NCBI RefSeq assembly: GCF_019703515.2
Contig: NC_059382.1
Coordinates: forward strand, 11,046,001-11,110,000
From: Myxocyprinus asiaticus
Taxonomy: Eukaryota > Chordata > Actinopteri > Cypriniformes > Catostomidae
Direction: 5' to 3'
Length of the DNA stretch: 64,000 nt
A model generated the notes under the pieces. That model made no database searches and was not told the origin of the DNA. It saw nothing but the letters and a program-made list of their open reading frames with translations. Numbering within the stretch: position 1 is the first letter of the stretch; each line of letters begins with the position of its first letter. The translations under genes and the position numbers were made by a program. Shown one piece after another: positions 34,701 through 47,530 of this stretch.

Positions 34701-37700
34701 ACGCTGGCGTGTTTGTCTGCCGCTGCTCTCCGGGTTCTTTTCAATGTTTTTAAATGCTTTTGTTTAGTGGCCTTTTGTATGAGCGACCTAAGAAAATCGA
34801 AATTTTATACTTCTCGTTTATGGACAATCTTATGGACTAGTGATTTTTTAGTTTGTTTGAAATCTACGCTACACCTCATGTCTGACTGGATTACTTCAAG
34901 GAAATTAACACAGCTGCACTCACCGATGGTTTTCGCCGGGACTGCTACGTGCAGTCTTAGGCTACTTGATTCCCTGTCCATCGTCATCATCCAGTGGGGC
35001 TGGAGTGCGTGGACTTTGAAAAATCGAGTCGTGATGGTGGATGTATTGAGGATGTTCTGCCTTCTGTTGCACATCTTGGCCTACTGGAGGGTTACTGTTT
35101 GCCCTCGCCAGTTTCAGCAGAGAGCCCCCTGCTCGTTTGCAAGTCCATGCAATCATCTTTCTTCTGATATGGTTTTATTCTACTCATCTCTGGATTTACG
35201 GTGTTTGAATTCCAAGGACTGCCTGTCAGATGGAGTAAACAATTATTGCGCTGCACTTGGAATTGCACGTCGCCCCCAGTATGTCCATCGAGGGTCAGGC
35301 CGACATCCCTGCAGATTACCGTCTGATTCCCCTGACAACCACCACATACCAGCCATCTGGTCTTCATGCCATTGCCCTCCGACTGGTGAAAGTGATATGA
35401 AGCAGGGTGTCAATTTTGATATTCTCAGCTTGCTGAAATGCACATCTTTTATTTCACCGCAAAACACGGATATCGGCACTATTAAGATGGCCCTCATTAA
35501 TGCACGTTCGATATCGAACAAGTCTTCTATTCTGAATGACTTTTTTATATCACGATCATTGGACTTTTTATTCATCACTGAGACCTGGCTGAATCCTGGC
35601 GAACAAATGGCCCTGGGGGATCTAACACCGCCAGGTTGTGACTTTTTAAATTCCCCACATACTTCAGGACGAGGAGGTGGCATTGCCACTGTTTTTAAAA
35701 ACTCTTTTAAATGCAGAATGCTGCCTATGGACATACATTCCAGTTTTGAGGTTCAATTATTAAAGATTGACATCTTGGGTCCTGCTTTCTGTGCACTTGT
35801 GTACAGACCTCCCAGATTTAATAATTTAACAATTTTCGGACTTTCTCTCTGGACTGGTGTCTCGTGGTGATAGACTCCTGATTCTTGGGGATTTTAATAT
35901 TCATGTATGCTGTCCATTAAAAAACCTCTGGTAAATGAATTTATCTCCCTCGCTGAGTCTTTAAATTTTATACGACATCACTGGTCCTACTCACAATATG
36001 GGTCATACATTAGATCTGGTGTTATCATATGGTCTTTCTGTGTCCAACTTAGAGGTCTTAGGTATTGGCATTTCTGACCATTATTCAATTATATTTGAGG
36101 TTGTGTCTACGTGTCCTCTCCCTACTTTATCTCAGCCCTTACGTCACTCCCGGTCCATTCACTCCTCTACTGCCAATCTTTTTTCAATTTTATCTAACGC
36201 ATTTCACAGATGATGTCTTAACTGGACTCGACACTGAATCATTGGTTGAAGCTTTTAATAAATCTTGTACTTTTACACTTGATAATGTCGCTCCACTCAA
36301 GCCAAGGAGAATTAAGGGTGTTTCACAGCCTTGGTTAAATTATGTCACCCGCGCTCTCAGACAAGAGTGCAGAAAAACTGAGCGCAAGTGGAAACGAGAC
36401 AAGCTTCTGATCTCTTATGATATTTTAAAGGAGTGTTTAACAAACTATCAGAGAGCTGTAAAGGAAGCTAAAGCCAAGTTTTTCTCTACATTAATCTCTG
36501 ATAATGCAAAGCGACTAAAAGTTTTGTTCAAAACAATTGATTCTGTTTTAAACCCAACTAAAAATGCTTTTCTGGACGCCACCCAAGAGAACTGCGAAAC
36601 ATTTTTAAACTTCTTTACTCACAAAATTGAGCATATTAAAGGTGCGATTGTACCTTCACAATTTGATCAACCACTAATTCCTTCCCTCTCCAGCTCCCTG
36701 ACTCACTTTGAACCAGTTACATCAGAACAGTTAGCAGATGTAGTCTCTAAGATGAAGTGTTCCAGTTACAAGCTGGACATTCTTACTCCACGCCTTCTTA
36801 AAAAGTTTTCATGACTATCAGTTCCAGTGTGACAGCTATAATTAACAGCTCATTAGCAAGTGGAGTTTTTCCAAGTAGTTTTAAACATGCAATTCTACAT
36901 CCTTTGTTAAAAAAAAAAAAACTTTTTTTGGATCCGGCAATACACAACAATTACAGACCAATCTCCAAACTGCCTTTTATTTCCAAGATTTTGGAGAGAG
37001 TTGTTTATTCACAGCTCGGCTCCTATCTAAATACATTAACATTTTAGATACATTTCAGTCTGGTTTCAGACACTTGCACAGCACTGAATCTACATTGTTG
37101 AAGGTCACTAATGATATTTTATTCTCCATGGATTCAGGTTCACCTGTCGTCTTAGTTTTATTAGATCTCAGTGCCGTGTTCAACACTATTGACCATAATA
37201 TTCTCCATAATTGTCTAGAATGTATGGTTGGCATCCAGGGGATGACCCTCCAGTGGTTTTCCTCCTATCTAAAAGAAAGGATGTTCTCTGTGAATTTAGG
37301 TAATTTTTCTTCTACTTTGGCTCAAATATAGTGTGGTGTCCCTCAAGGGTCAATTTTAGGACCCTTGTTATTTTCACTGTATATGCTTCCTCTGAGCTCT
37401 ATTTTTAATAAGTACAGCATATCTTATCACTGTTATGCTGACGATTCCCAATTTTATTTCGCAGTGAGTGTAGACAAGAACTGTTCATCTGAGAATGCCC
37501 TAAATTGCTTCAAAGATATTAAACATTGGCTGGCAGACAATTTCTTTCAATTAAATGAAAGCAAAACCGAAGTTCTGATTTTAGGTTCTTCCATGTCCTA
37601 TTTACCTGGCCTGGTTGCCCAGTTAGGTCCTCTGTTGTCGAATGTACAAGATCATGTGAGGAGTCTTGGAGTGATTTTAGACTCATCATTAATTTTCAAT

Positions 37701-38465
37701 AAGCAGATCAGTGTTGATGTCAAGGGTAGCTTTTTCCACCTGAGATCTATCGCTAAAATAAAACATTTTCTTTCCCATAAAGACTTGTAAATTGTGATCC
37801 ACTCACTTATTTCATCAAGGTTAGACTATTGCAACACATTGTACATTGGTCTGCCCCAAACTGCTTTATCCCATCTACAGCTTGTTCAAAACGCGGCAGC
37901 TAGTCTTTTAACAGGGTCAAGAAAGAGGGATCACATTTCCCTGGTTTTAACATCTCTACACTGGCTTCCAGTGAAATTCAGGGTCGATTTTAAAATTCTG
38001 ATTTTTTTCTACAAGGCACTATCTGGTCTCGCGCCCCAATATATCAGTGACCTTCTACACACTTACTCCCCAACCAGAGCGCTTAGGTCTTCTGATCAAC
38101 TTCTATTGAAGGTTCCTCATTGCCACTATAGATCTAAGGGTGACCGTGCCTTTTCTGTGATAGGTCCTAATCTATGGAATAATCTCCCTTTCCATGTGAG
38201 GTCAGCTTCATCATTAGCAATTTTTAAATCTTTTTTAAAAACATATTTTTATTCTGTGGCTTTTGAATAGATCATTGAATAGGTTGAAATTGATTAATAC
38301 ATGATGTTGTATTTAAATGTTTTTATTTATTTTATTATATTTTATATTTAACTTAAATCAATCTGTTTTTATATATTTTGTTTGTTTGATCTGTAAATCA
38401 CTTTGGGTCAACTTCTGTTGTTTTTAAATGTGCTCTATAAATAAAGGTTGACTTGACTTGACTTT
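34700..38465 (+). mobile_element. LINE2-type retrotransposon, nearly full length, dead
   Basis: Plus-strand element with an AP-endonuclease domain (35488-35830: NARSISNKSSILNDFFISRS, FLFITETWLNPGE), linker (36065-36814), RT (36811-38270: [52 protein letters not shown] at about 37425) and the LINE2 C-terminal block (SRLDYCNTLYIGLP, LTSLHWLPVKFRVDFKILIF). It is cut by stops or frameshifts near 35870, 36814, 37047, 37331 and 37790. It ends in ttgacttgacttgactt, the short tandem tail of this clade. The 5' limit is a guess. Confidence 0.88.
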
Positions 38466-39655
38466 TGTTGTAGCTGGTTGATAATTGAGATATTTGTGAA
38501 ATCACCATGAGGGTGATTAGTGTTACCTCTGGTGAACTTGGAGCCTGTTAAGTTTAAGCCATTCTTATTACTCAACTGTACTTTACAAAAGTGTAGATTT
38601 ATATGCACTAAGAAGTACTGCGTAGAATCCAGTGTCCCATATGGATAACCTAGAGTCCAGTCATAAATTCCTTTACACTGTATAGTACATGTTATAACCC
38701 AATTTAAATAATTTAACCAACACAATGATACTTTAATCACAGATGAGTAAAGTTTACTTGTAACTAGTTAATGTTACTTAAAAAAATTAATTCAGTTTAC
38801 TTGAGCCAAATAAGTACATTTGGAAAAAGATATATAACAAAAAGCATGCAAAACAATTGCCTTGAAAAATCTAAGTAAGGTCAACCAATTAGACATTACA
38901 GTGTACATTATGGACAAACATATTGATTGTTTATATTTGCAGCTGTGTACAAATAGGTAAACCTTTGACACAGCACAATGAATCAATGTCGGTTTTAGAA
39001 CAATGGACCAATGTGACAAGTTAAATTCACACAACCACAACTGCAAATGCAGATACATGCATACAAATACTGTACGCAAACTCCCCATTTCTGCAAGGTC
39101 AAAATATTCCAGACCACCAGGTGCCGCCCAGCCTCCTGTCAACTGTCATGGCAGGGCTGCAGAGTAAACAGTCACTCAAACAAAGGCGTGATGCTCACAC
39201 ATTAATTCACATGGATCAAGTTGCTCTGTCTGTCTGCTCTGCTTAACATGAACCTGACAGTACCTGTCCATAACCACTGGAATGAACAAAAACAGCCTGA
39301 ATCAAAAACAATATTTGTACAGCCACAAAATATGATGTAACAAGAAAAAATAATGACCAACACACAGCAATTGTTCAAGTCAACTAAAATGTTCATATAG
39401 AGACTAATATATTGGCCATGCCTATTAATCTGCCAATGTTTCACTTTTGTGATATTATTGCCATTGACGATATCTGATAACTTATAAACATGTAGTCTTT
39501 CCTTAACATTCCTAAATCTACCAAATCCTAAAATCTACCAACATCCTTGTCAATGGATGGTGCACAATTTCTTTTCATTTTTAAGAGATTGAAATGCTTT
39601 TTCTTATGAAAATTACATTGTTGTGGCGACATTTTTGCTAAATTATATTACGCAG
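38466..39655. other. no gene seen
   Basis: AT-rich sequence with only spurious open frames. Confidence 0.5.
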
Positions 39656-39659
39656 CTCA

Positions 39660-39976
39660 TTACACGTAACACAGCAGTTCTGAGGTGAAATGTCCACTGT
39701 GTGGTGCTTAAAGTGAGTTACATTTTCTCCCAAACAGATGAGGTTTTTCAGGTTAATGCATGTTTTAAATCAACCAAACCTTTCTCCCTACCCTAAACCT
39801 TAAACCTAAACCTAACCAAAAGGGTCAAAAAAGCAACTGTGAGATCTGAAGCGACCACATAATTTTGTTGTGCTTTTAGGACACTTTCGACTCACGTGTC
39901 GAATTGCGTGCTCTTCAGGACTCATACCCTGATCCTTCGCAAGAGCAACGCTCTATCAGTTAAGCTACTGCACAAT
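39660..39976 (-). repeat. tRNA-derived SINE
   Basis: Minus strand: an A-box-like tagcttaactgatagagcg and a B-box-like gggtatgagtcctg at the right end form a tRNA-like head, followed by a body containing a (ccta)n-like segment (ccctaaaccttaaacctaaa near 39790). The tail is not clearly defined. Confidence 0.6.
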
Positions 39977-40870
39977 ATAATCACATTAGAACAAGCTTGT
40001 ACATGTAGTTGGTTATGTAATTAAAATGTCAAAATGTATCACCTTACAAGTCATGCACTATAGTAAAAGTGTTTTGATGTCATAAGATAGCATTGTGTGA
40101 GCAAAAGGGCAAAAAGTGTTTACGAACTGATAATCTGCAATTTTACTTGTGATTTGTGTGAAAGTGAATAAAACTCGTTGTTGTAGCACCTCTAGTGTTT
40201 ATTTCACCAGAAAACTGCAGTGAAACATACAATGAAAATTGTAGGTATAGTAATGTGATTCTATGAAACTAGGTTGTATATCTCAGCATTATATAGGCCA
40301 TTGGTCACCCTGCTGTCTATATGTGGGTATAGACCATTAAAAAATCCATATGTTGACCACTAACTAAAATATGACCATCAACAGCAGTTTAATCATCTTC
40401 TTTCTTGTCATTGTAGTAATTATCATAATCATCAATAACATGGTGTCATCATTACCTGTATATTTGTGTATATATATATTTTCCTCATTTTCCATAATAT
40501 ATTGTTATGTAAACAGATACTCAAGGCTAAGGATTTGGCAGTATTTATAAACCAAACATGTAAGAGTCACTGAATAACCACTAAATATGCATTACATCCC
40601 ACTCAGAGCTATAGAATATTTGCATGGCACTGCAACAGAATATTTCTAGATATGACATATCGACTGTGACACTGTGCAAGAACAGCTGAGCATTTACTGT
40701 GTAAGCGGCCAACAGCTGTTATAATAAGCAGACAGACTGGAGAAACATTCTCATTTCTCTCTCAAAATTGGAGGCCTACTTTACATAAGATGTTTCTGGT
40801 TGGTGTTTGCTCTCTGATGGTTAGTAAAGGGAGTGTAAAACAATCATTATGTCAAAGGGTTTGTGAGGTC
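39977..40870. other. no gene seen
   Basis: AT-rich, no defined element. Confidence 0.5.
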
Positions 40871-40877
40871 TAACATT

Positions 40878-41310
40878 AAAGGAATAGTTCACCCAAAAGT
40901 GAGAATTCTGTCATCATTTACTCACCCTCATGTGTTTCTTTCTCACATTGAACACAAAATTAGTTATTTACAGCAAGATCTTAAAGGCAAACTTCAAAAT
41001 TAATTAAAACTTAAATTTCCATCTGTTCCTCAGACAAAGCTATCATATGGCTTCAGGAGACTTGGAATATAGTACACAAGGCATATGGACTAGGCTAATT
41101 ACATAATTATTTTATGGTGCTTCTCTGTCCTTATTGGTGCTTGACAGCCCCTGGTCCCCATCCACTTTCATGGTATGGAATAAAACAATGTGAACATTCT
41201 TCTCCTTTCATGCTCCACAGAAGAAAGAATGTCATACAGGTTTGTAACAACAGGAGCGTGAGAAAATTATGATAGAATTTTCATTGTTTGGGTGAACTAG
41301 CACTTTAAAC
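40878..41310. repeat. foldback MITE, gttcaccc family
   Basis: Left end ttaaaggaatagttcaccca, right end tttgggtgaactagcacttt. The interior is diverged from the other members. Confidence 0.7.
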
Positions 41311-41499
41311 ATGGTTTTGCAATTACAGCACAGAGAACAAAATGCGAGACATTCACTGTACATCTTGACATTGCAGTCTCTGGGCACTATTATGATTTCA
41401 AGTTCTATAACATTTCCTAGCGTTTGCAATGGCAAGATTTATAGTGAAAAAAGGACTTACATTTTGGTCTGTTTTCACTCAAAACCAATTAGATCACTT

Positions 41500-41745
41500 T
41501 AGAAGACATGCATTAAACCACTGAAGTCTTGTGGATTACTTTTATGCTGCCTTTATGTGCTTTCTGGTGCTTCAAAGTTTTGGTCACCATTTTCTTGCAT
41601 TGTATGGGCCTAAGGAGCTGAGATATTCTTCTTAAAATCTTTGTGTTGAGCAGAAAAAAGAAAGTCATATACGATCTGGAGTGGCATGAGGGTGAGTTAA
41701 TGACGAGAGAACTTTCATTTCTGGATTAAATCTACATTTAAACAG
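41500..41745. repeat. right half of a foldback MITE
   Basis: Only the right arm is clear (catgagggtgagttaatgac then gagagaactttcatttc). The interior shares ttagaagacatgcattaa with the family-A elements. Confidence 0.5.
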
Positions 41746-42566
41746 GATATAATTTGAATAAATCATGCATTGACACAGCATGACAACCTGTTCAGCACAA
41801 TTATACCATCCGTTTCACATGTCTTTCACTTTTAAAACTAAGCCCCACATGTCTTGCACTGCTGTTAATGATACACAAGTCTCTTTGACACCATATACAA
41901 TATTTATATTGATATTACACTGATTCACAACCTCACAACGAACTCATTCATGGAACTCTAACTACTCTCAAATTTGCTACTTTTCCAGTGAAATTTGTCA
42001 TAAGCGCAATTGCAAAGGCCATTTAATACAGACTTTTGAGAGAACACAATACACAAATACTGCATGCAGAGCAAATGTCCATTTACAGTCAGACTGGACC
42101 TGATTGTACAAAGACATGCACCACACAATCATGTAAATTACTGCACCTAATTTAGATGATTCATCAGCAAACCTCTATAAACTTCACAAAAGAAGTACTA
42201 TTAAAATACAAAAATGGACTATACAAGAGTGGTAGCCTCAGTACACCTATGAAAAGTGTAATTATATCTGCAGGGGTTACATTTATTCTACATGTACAAT
42301 AAAACCGTTAAACGAAACAACTGTCAAACTCGACCTTAACCACAGCCCTAAGGTGAATCTACGTCCTGCAGATATTTTAAGACTTCCGCACATTTTCGGA
42401 AATGGTGGACGCTGGACATTGAAACATTGTAAAATTAATTTACAAAAAATGTGGCTGATTTCAGCAGTCAAGTCACAGATACATATCTCTACAATACAAA
42501 TGTCAGATGCTATTCAATGAATTATTCAACACAATGCATCAACAGAGACGCATTCACTGAAATGAC

Positions 42567-42805
42567 TGAGGGACCGTTCAGACCGAACGCGTTCAGGCGC
42601 TAATAAAAAAGCTAAACTCAGCGCAACGCATGTCACAAACGCAGGTGTTTTAAAAGTTGCTGTTCTTTTAAACCTGACACAGCGTCTACAAACGCGGAGC
42701 TCCTGCGCGAGACGCTGAAAACACAGCTGGCAACTTCTAAATGAAAACAATTGAAAAAGAGCGCAGACAGACACAAAAAACACTTTCGGTGTGAACGGCC
42801 CTTAA
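42567..42805. repeat. hAT-like MITE, about 240 bp
   Basis: The left edge agggaccgttcagaccgaac is inverted at the right (tttcggtgtgaacggccct). It sits immediately left of the promoter candidate at 42.85-43.25 kb. Confidence 0.7.
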
Positions 42806-42853
42806 ATGAATCTCATTTGGGAAGAGGCGATGGTAAAAAACTAGTGCACTCAC

Positions 42854-43244
42854 GTGAAATTTTGGATGGATTTAAAGAGGAGTCAGCGTGAATGATGGTA
42901 AAGCGCGTTTTTCATTGTCAACGTCCGATAAATAAGCCGGCGGTTACGGTTTTTTCGTTAAACAACTGCAATCCTTTTTCTCCGTATGGGGAGAGACAGT
43001 TAAGGAGGAGACCATGAGATTGTGGGCGTGTGAAACCAAAGCTGCTCGCTCATTGGTCGACACTGCAGTGGGAGGAACTACGACAACCAATGAGAGTTTA
43101 TTATTTGGAATATGTAAATATTTAAACGCACTTTCCAAAATTGAGAGAGAGAGGTGGAGATGCGCATTGCAACCGCTATTGAAGTACAGACATCCCTTTT
43201 AAATTTCTTCTTCTGACTGGTTGAATGATTTTCTACATCTTAAG
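42854..43244. promoter_or_regulatory. candidate divergent promoter with CCAAT boxes and outward-facing first exons
   Basis: A GC-richer island in AT-rich surroundings. Two CCAAT boxes face opposite ways (minus-strand CCAAT at 43052-43056, plus-strand at 43087-43091) around a gc-rich core. On the plus side an atatttaa box (43118-43125) precedes a potential first exon ending CTTAAG|gtgagt at 43244. On the minus side a tatttatc box precedes a potential first exon ending TTTCAC|gtgagt at 42854. The minus transcript would run toward trim3. No coding sequence is visible in either exon. Confidence 0.4.
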
Positions 43245-43324
43245 GTGAGTTAAAACAGTTGTTAACTTTAAAATTGACCTTTGTCAAAAGAGGAACCATA
43301 AAGGAAGTCGGTCATATTGCAGTA

Positions 43325-43620
43325 AGGGATAGTTCACCCAAAAATGTGTGAACCCAAATTCTGTAATTGTTTACTCATCCTCATGTTGTTCCAACCCTTT
43401 ATAACTTTCTTTCCTCTGTAGAACACAAAAGGAGATAAAATGTTAGCCTCAGTCACAATACACTCTCATTTCATCTTTATTTTCTCCATACAATAAAAGT
43501 TAATAGTGACTGAGGCTGTCATTCTGCCTATAACATCTCCTTTTGTGTTCCACGGAGGAAAGAAAGCCACACAGGTTTGGATAGATAAGGGCGAGTAAAC
43601 ACTGACAACTTTCAATTTTG
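43325..43620. repeat. foldback MITE, gttcaccc family, decayed
   Basis: Left end agggatagttcacccaaaaa, right end resembling agggcgagtaaacactgaca. The inner parts contain mirrored ttttgtgttc phrases. Confidence 0.55.
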
Positions 43621-43790
43621 CCATGATGGGAGAAAGGTGCCATCCGTTGTTCCTGCCTGGCAGGGTACTCAGCCTTACTGGCTCCATATGGTTAGGATTA
43701 GGGCAGGCGTGGGGTTAAGGTATCTGCTGCCTGCCAGGAATAAACCATGGCCCCTATGTACAATGGGCTAATTTGGGGCAAATAATCATT

Positions 43791-45050
43791 TTAAAGCAGG
43801 GGTCTTCAACAATTTTCGGACCAAGGACCCCTTGGTGGGTAGAGAGACTGAACTGGGACCCCTGTTACATATTGTATTAAATTGAGTATTGCGTTTTATG
43901 CCTATACAACACGCGTATGGTAGGCCATATTATTATATGTACATACTGCATGATGTTTATATTGCAAAGCTATTGAAATAATCATTAAATAATGTACAGC
44001 AGGGGTCTGCATCTTTTCTGACATGAAGTTTTTCCTTGAACATTTTTCATTTTCCTTGTTAATCACTGTTCCATACCCCCTCCTTAATAAAAAGACAGAC
44101 AGATAGACAGACAGACAGACAAACAGACAGACAAACGGACAGACCCAGTCCATGCAGAATATTTTTTTTTTTATAAGGTTTCTAATATGGAGTCTTCATC
44201 TCATGTGAGTGATCAATTTTATACATATATTTTAAAATGAAAATTCATTAGGAGTAAAACTTTGCAATGAGGAAAACAATGACTGAGTACACCGTTAATT
44301 ATGCTTTTTTGAGAGTCCCCGTCTTGTGTGTGTGGAACTTTAAGGACTGTTTATGCCAGTTTGATAATCTCAGTGGTAACTATTTATTTACACCAGGCAA
44401 GTAGGCTATTGTTCTGAAAACAAAATGCAATTTAAAATAAAAGAAACTGTATGCTGTCATCTGCTCAACCACACAGCGCGAACAACGCAAAGCAGACGTG
44501 TTTACTCACATGCAGGGGCGTAGATTTCAGGGGGGATGGGGGAGAGTTAATAACAACCCCACCAATATTTATACCATGATCAATGGAAACATGTAAATTC
44601 TTCACACTGTAACCCCCCAATGTTAAAGCCAAATCTACACCCTTGCTCATATGACCCTCAGTGCAGTGCTGCTGAACATGATGTGTGTCGCGCTTTGAGC
44701 GGCTCGTGATTAGCATGGGCATGTGAATGGTTTGTCTGTGCGCTTCTGTTGACTAGCTTGGTTTCATCATACTTTAATAGTGTTTAGCGTTCCAATCAGT
44801 TCATAACTAAATACAACAGGATGCACAATTATGAGCAAAGATTTAAAAGGAAGAGGAAGGTTTGGCATGCAGGTGCGGGGAATTTAAACATGTCGATGGA
44901 TTAAAATACATACACTTATCTCTATCGCTCGCATGCGAGTGATCATTACAAGTGCCAATGGTGAATCAAACAATATTTTGCGGACCCCCTGCAGTACAAC
45001 CGCGGACCCCTGAGGGTCGCTGACCCCCTGTTGAAGACCCTTGCTTTAAA
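43791..45050. repeat. MITE or deleted DNA transposon, 1.26 kb
   Basis: The terminal ttaaagcaggggtcttcaac is inverted at the right (gttgaagacccttgctttaa) with one mismatch. The interior includes a (cagacaga)n tract at about 44092-44140 and no transposase. Confidence 0.8.
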
Positions 45051-45564
45051 GAATTATTAAAGGGGAGGAAACATCTTTGTTCACACCCTATTAAAAAAGA
45101 CAAGCAAAGAAGTCTTCAAAAAAAAAACATCTGCTTCTCTTTTTAAAAACACTTCTGCTACAGTTGTGTTTTATTACTTAGCAAAACAGTTCATGCATGC
45201 TCAGTGGTCGATTCAATTTCAAAGGGGGTGGTGTCAACCTTTTTTTTGGGGGGGGGGGGGGGCGCTAATGCTTATGGGTCATTGATAAATAAGGGTGTCT
45301 GAGGAGTTACAAATAAGAAATCTTTGTCAAGTTCTTAGAAATGTAATCTTTATGTTCAATCTGGTCTCATACATTTTTGAAAAAAACCTTTACAGCATTT
45401 TCTACAAAAAAATTAAACATTTTATAAATGTCATGTGGTCTAACCATAGAGTGAAAGGTAATGTAATACTTTCTTTGCACCTTGAAATCATGAGAGGATA
45501 AACAACTTAAACTTTCATTTAAAAAAACTTTTGAAACAAATTTTTCTAGGTAAAATGTACATAC

Positions 45565-45639
<75 letters not shown>

Positions 45640-47325
45640 GAAGAATTTTTTTAGTAAAAAATATCACTACATTTTCTCAGGGTTACACCACATGACCAGA
45701 ACAAAATGTGCCTTTTAATAAAAAATAAAAAAAACATGTGTTTTTTAAAAACTTCATGCTGTCTTGAGGGTCTCAAGGTGTCCATGCTGTTTTATGGTTT
45801 TATGGTCAACATAAACAAAAAATGTTGGTTACACCACATGACTTTGATTTTGTGGACAAACGCGTTTTTAAAAATTATTCATATTTTAAAACAGTTGTTT
45901 CACTGCTTATTTTTTTTATTTTTAAGAAATAACAATAAAAGATTATTCTGCAGTAGTCATGCTAACATTATTTCAAGAATTTTTGTTTCTGGACACCACA
46001 TGACATATTTTAAGCCCCAGAAAAAATATCAATATGACTTCGAATTCAGAAATCGAAAATATGCTCAAGAGGTGTATATAAATAAATGTTTAGTGTGAAT
46101 TCCAATTTTAGTTTAATAGACAAAAATTAGCGTCACGTCATTGACCCTTAAACATGCCATAATATACACCTGTTACCCTCTGTTACTGTATTTTATTATT
46201 ACTTTTGTTAATAAAATCCATGTTATGACCATGAAAGAAACAGACACACGCATTTGTTTCTACACCAATAACCTAACTATAAGGTAATTTTGGGCTGTTC
46301 ATATGAAGGATGCTTAAACAGTGGTGCAAAAAGTTGTACACACAAACCGTTTTATGGGCGAAACCTTGAAAATTGTTTGAATTAAAAACGTTAATGTTGT
46401 AACTGTACATTTGTCATAGCAATATCTTACCTTCTGTTCTCTTCTTTTTAAAGAAAGACAAAAAATGTCCTCTAACTGTTCTCTTTTCATTCCTGCAAGT
46501 CCGCGAAACTTTTGAAAACTTGCATTACCTTCAGTGGCGTAAGTTTCTTGTGAACACTGAGAAGGACAAGTCAACCCATTGCTTGCGATAGAGAGAGAGA
46601 GAGAGCTCGCGCGCGCTGGTTGCCAGATTGCGTGACTTAAGCGTCACACTGGCAGAATATTACCAAACTTTTAACCTCTTGAAATCTGGCAACCTCAAAC
46701 ATGTCGAAATCTAATTCTGGTCGGCTAATCACCAATATTTAATGTCTGTTATTTACCAAACTTAGAGAATTAAAAATGTTACTTGCATGATTAGTTCTAT
46801 GTAATACATTACACAATTGATCTAAGGGGGATTGTAAGGGGGGATGGTGGTTTTACAAAAGAAATGGTATTTGGTATTTCTTGCAACAATGGGGATGGCA
46901 TCCCCTCGCATCCCCCCTCAACTCGAGCCCTGTGCATGCTGGACTCAGTCAATTCAAGGCCTTGGAGGACATGATGTAGTGAAAGTACTCAGGGTGGGGT
47001 GAAGCCTGCGTAGTACAAGGGTTGGGCTTTGTTTACAGTGGGGTGGGGGAGGTAAGACTGTAGGCTTGGGCTTTCATTGTGAAGGTGGTGGTTGCTATGG
47101 AGACTGCATCCAACCCAAAGCAGCCAGATGGCAGAGGCAGACTGTCTCCCTGAGACACGTCAGCAGAAAGTAGGCCTACAATAAAACATAGACTGAACAT
47201 TATTACACATTTGCCCAACATGAATATCCTACGTGTGCTCTGCCAAAAAGGCAGCATGATAAAAATGAGCAATCAATTATTTCTTTTACATTGCACTTCA
47301 TACACTTCGAGATTAAAGAGAATTC
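45051..47325. other. AT-rich interval with simple repeats
   Basis: Contains a homopolymer T then 15 G at 45241-45262, a long (TA)n run at 45569-45627, and three copies of acaccacatgac near 45686, 45832 and 45993. The segment 46590-46710 holds a tggttgccagatt/aatctggcaacc hairpin. No gene recognised. Confidence 0.5.
45569..45627. repeat. (TA)n microsatellite, about 29 units
   Basis: Longest simple repeat in the window. It can extrude as a cruciform and is likely polymorphic. Confidence 0.9.
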
Positions 47326-47327
47326 TT

Positions 47328-47530
47328 AAAGGGACAGTTCACACAAAAATGAAAATTCTGTCAATTTTGTCTTACCCTCTTATTGTTCCTACCCCTTCTG
47401 GCTTTCATTCCTATGTAGAACTAAAAAGGAGACGTCTCATATTTTTCAATACAATGAAAGTGAATGGTGACTGAGGCTGTCATTCTTCCTAGTGCCTAAT
47501 ATCTCCTCATGTTTCATAGAATGTTTAATT
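47328..47530. repeat. left part of a foldback MITE
   Basis: Starts ttaaagggacagttcacaca and contains aaatgaaaattctgtcaatt. The right arm is not found. Confidence 0.5.

Noticed and set aside
39900..39976. Possible tRNA gene on the minus strand
   Set aside because: A/B-box-like blocks are present but imperfect and lead into a repeated body; treated as a SINE.
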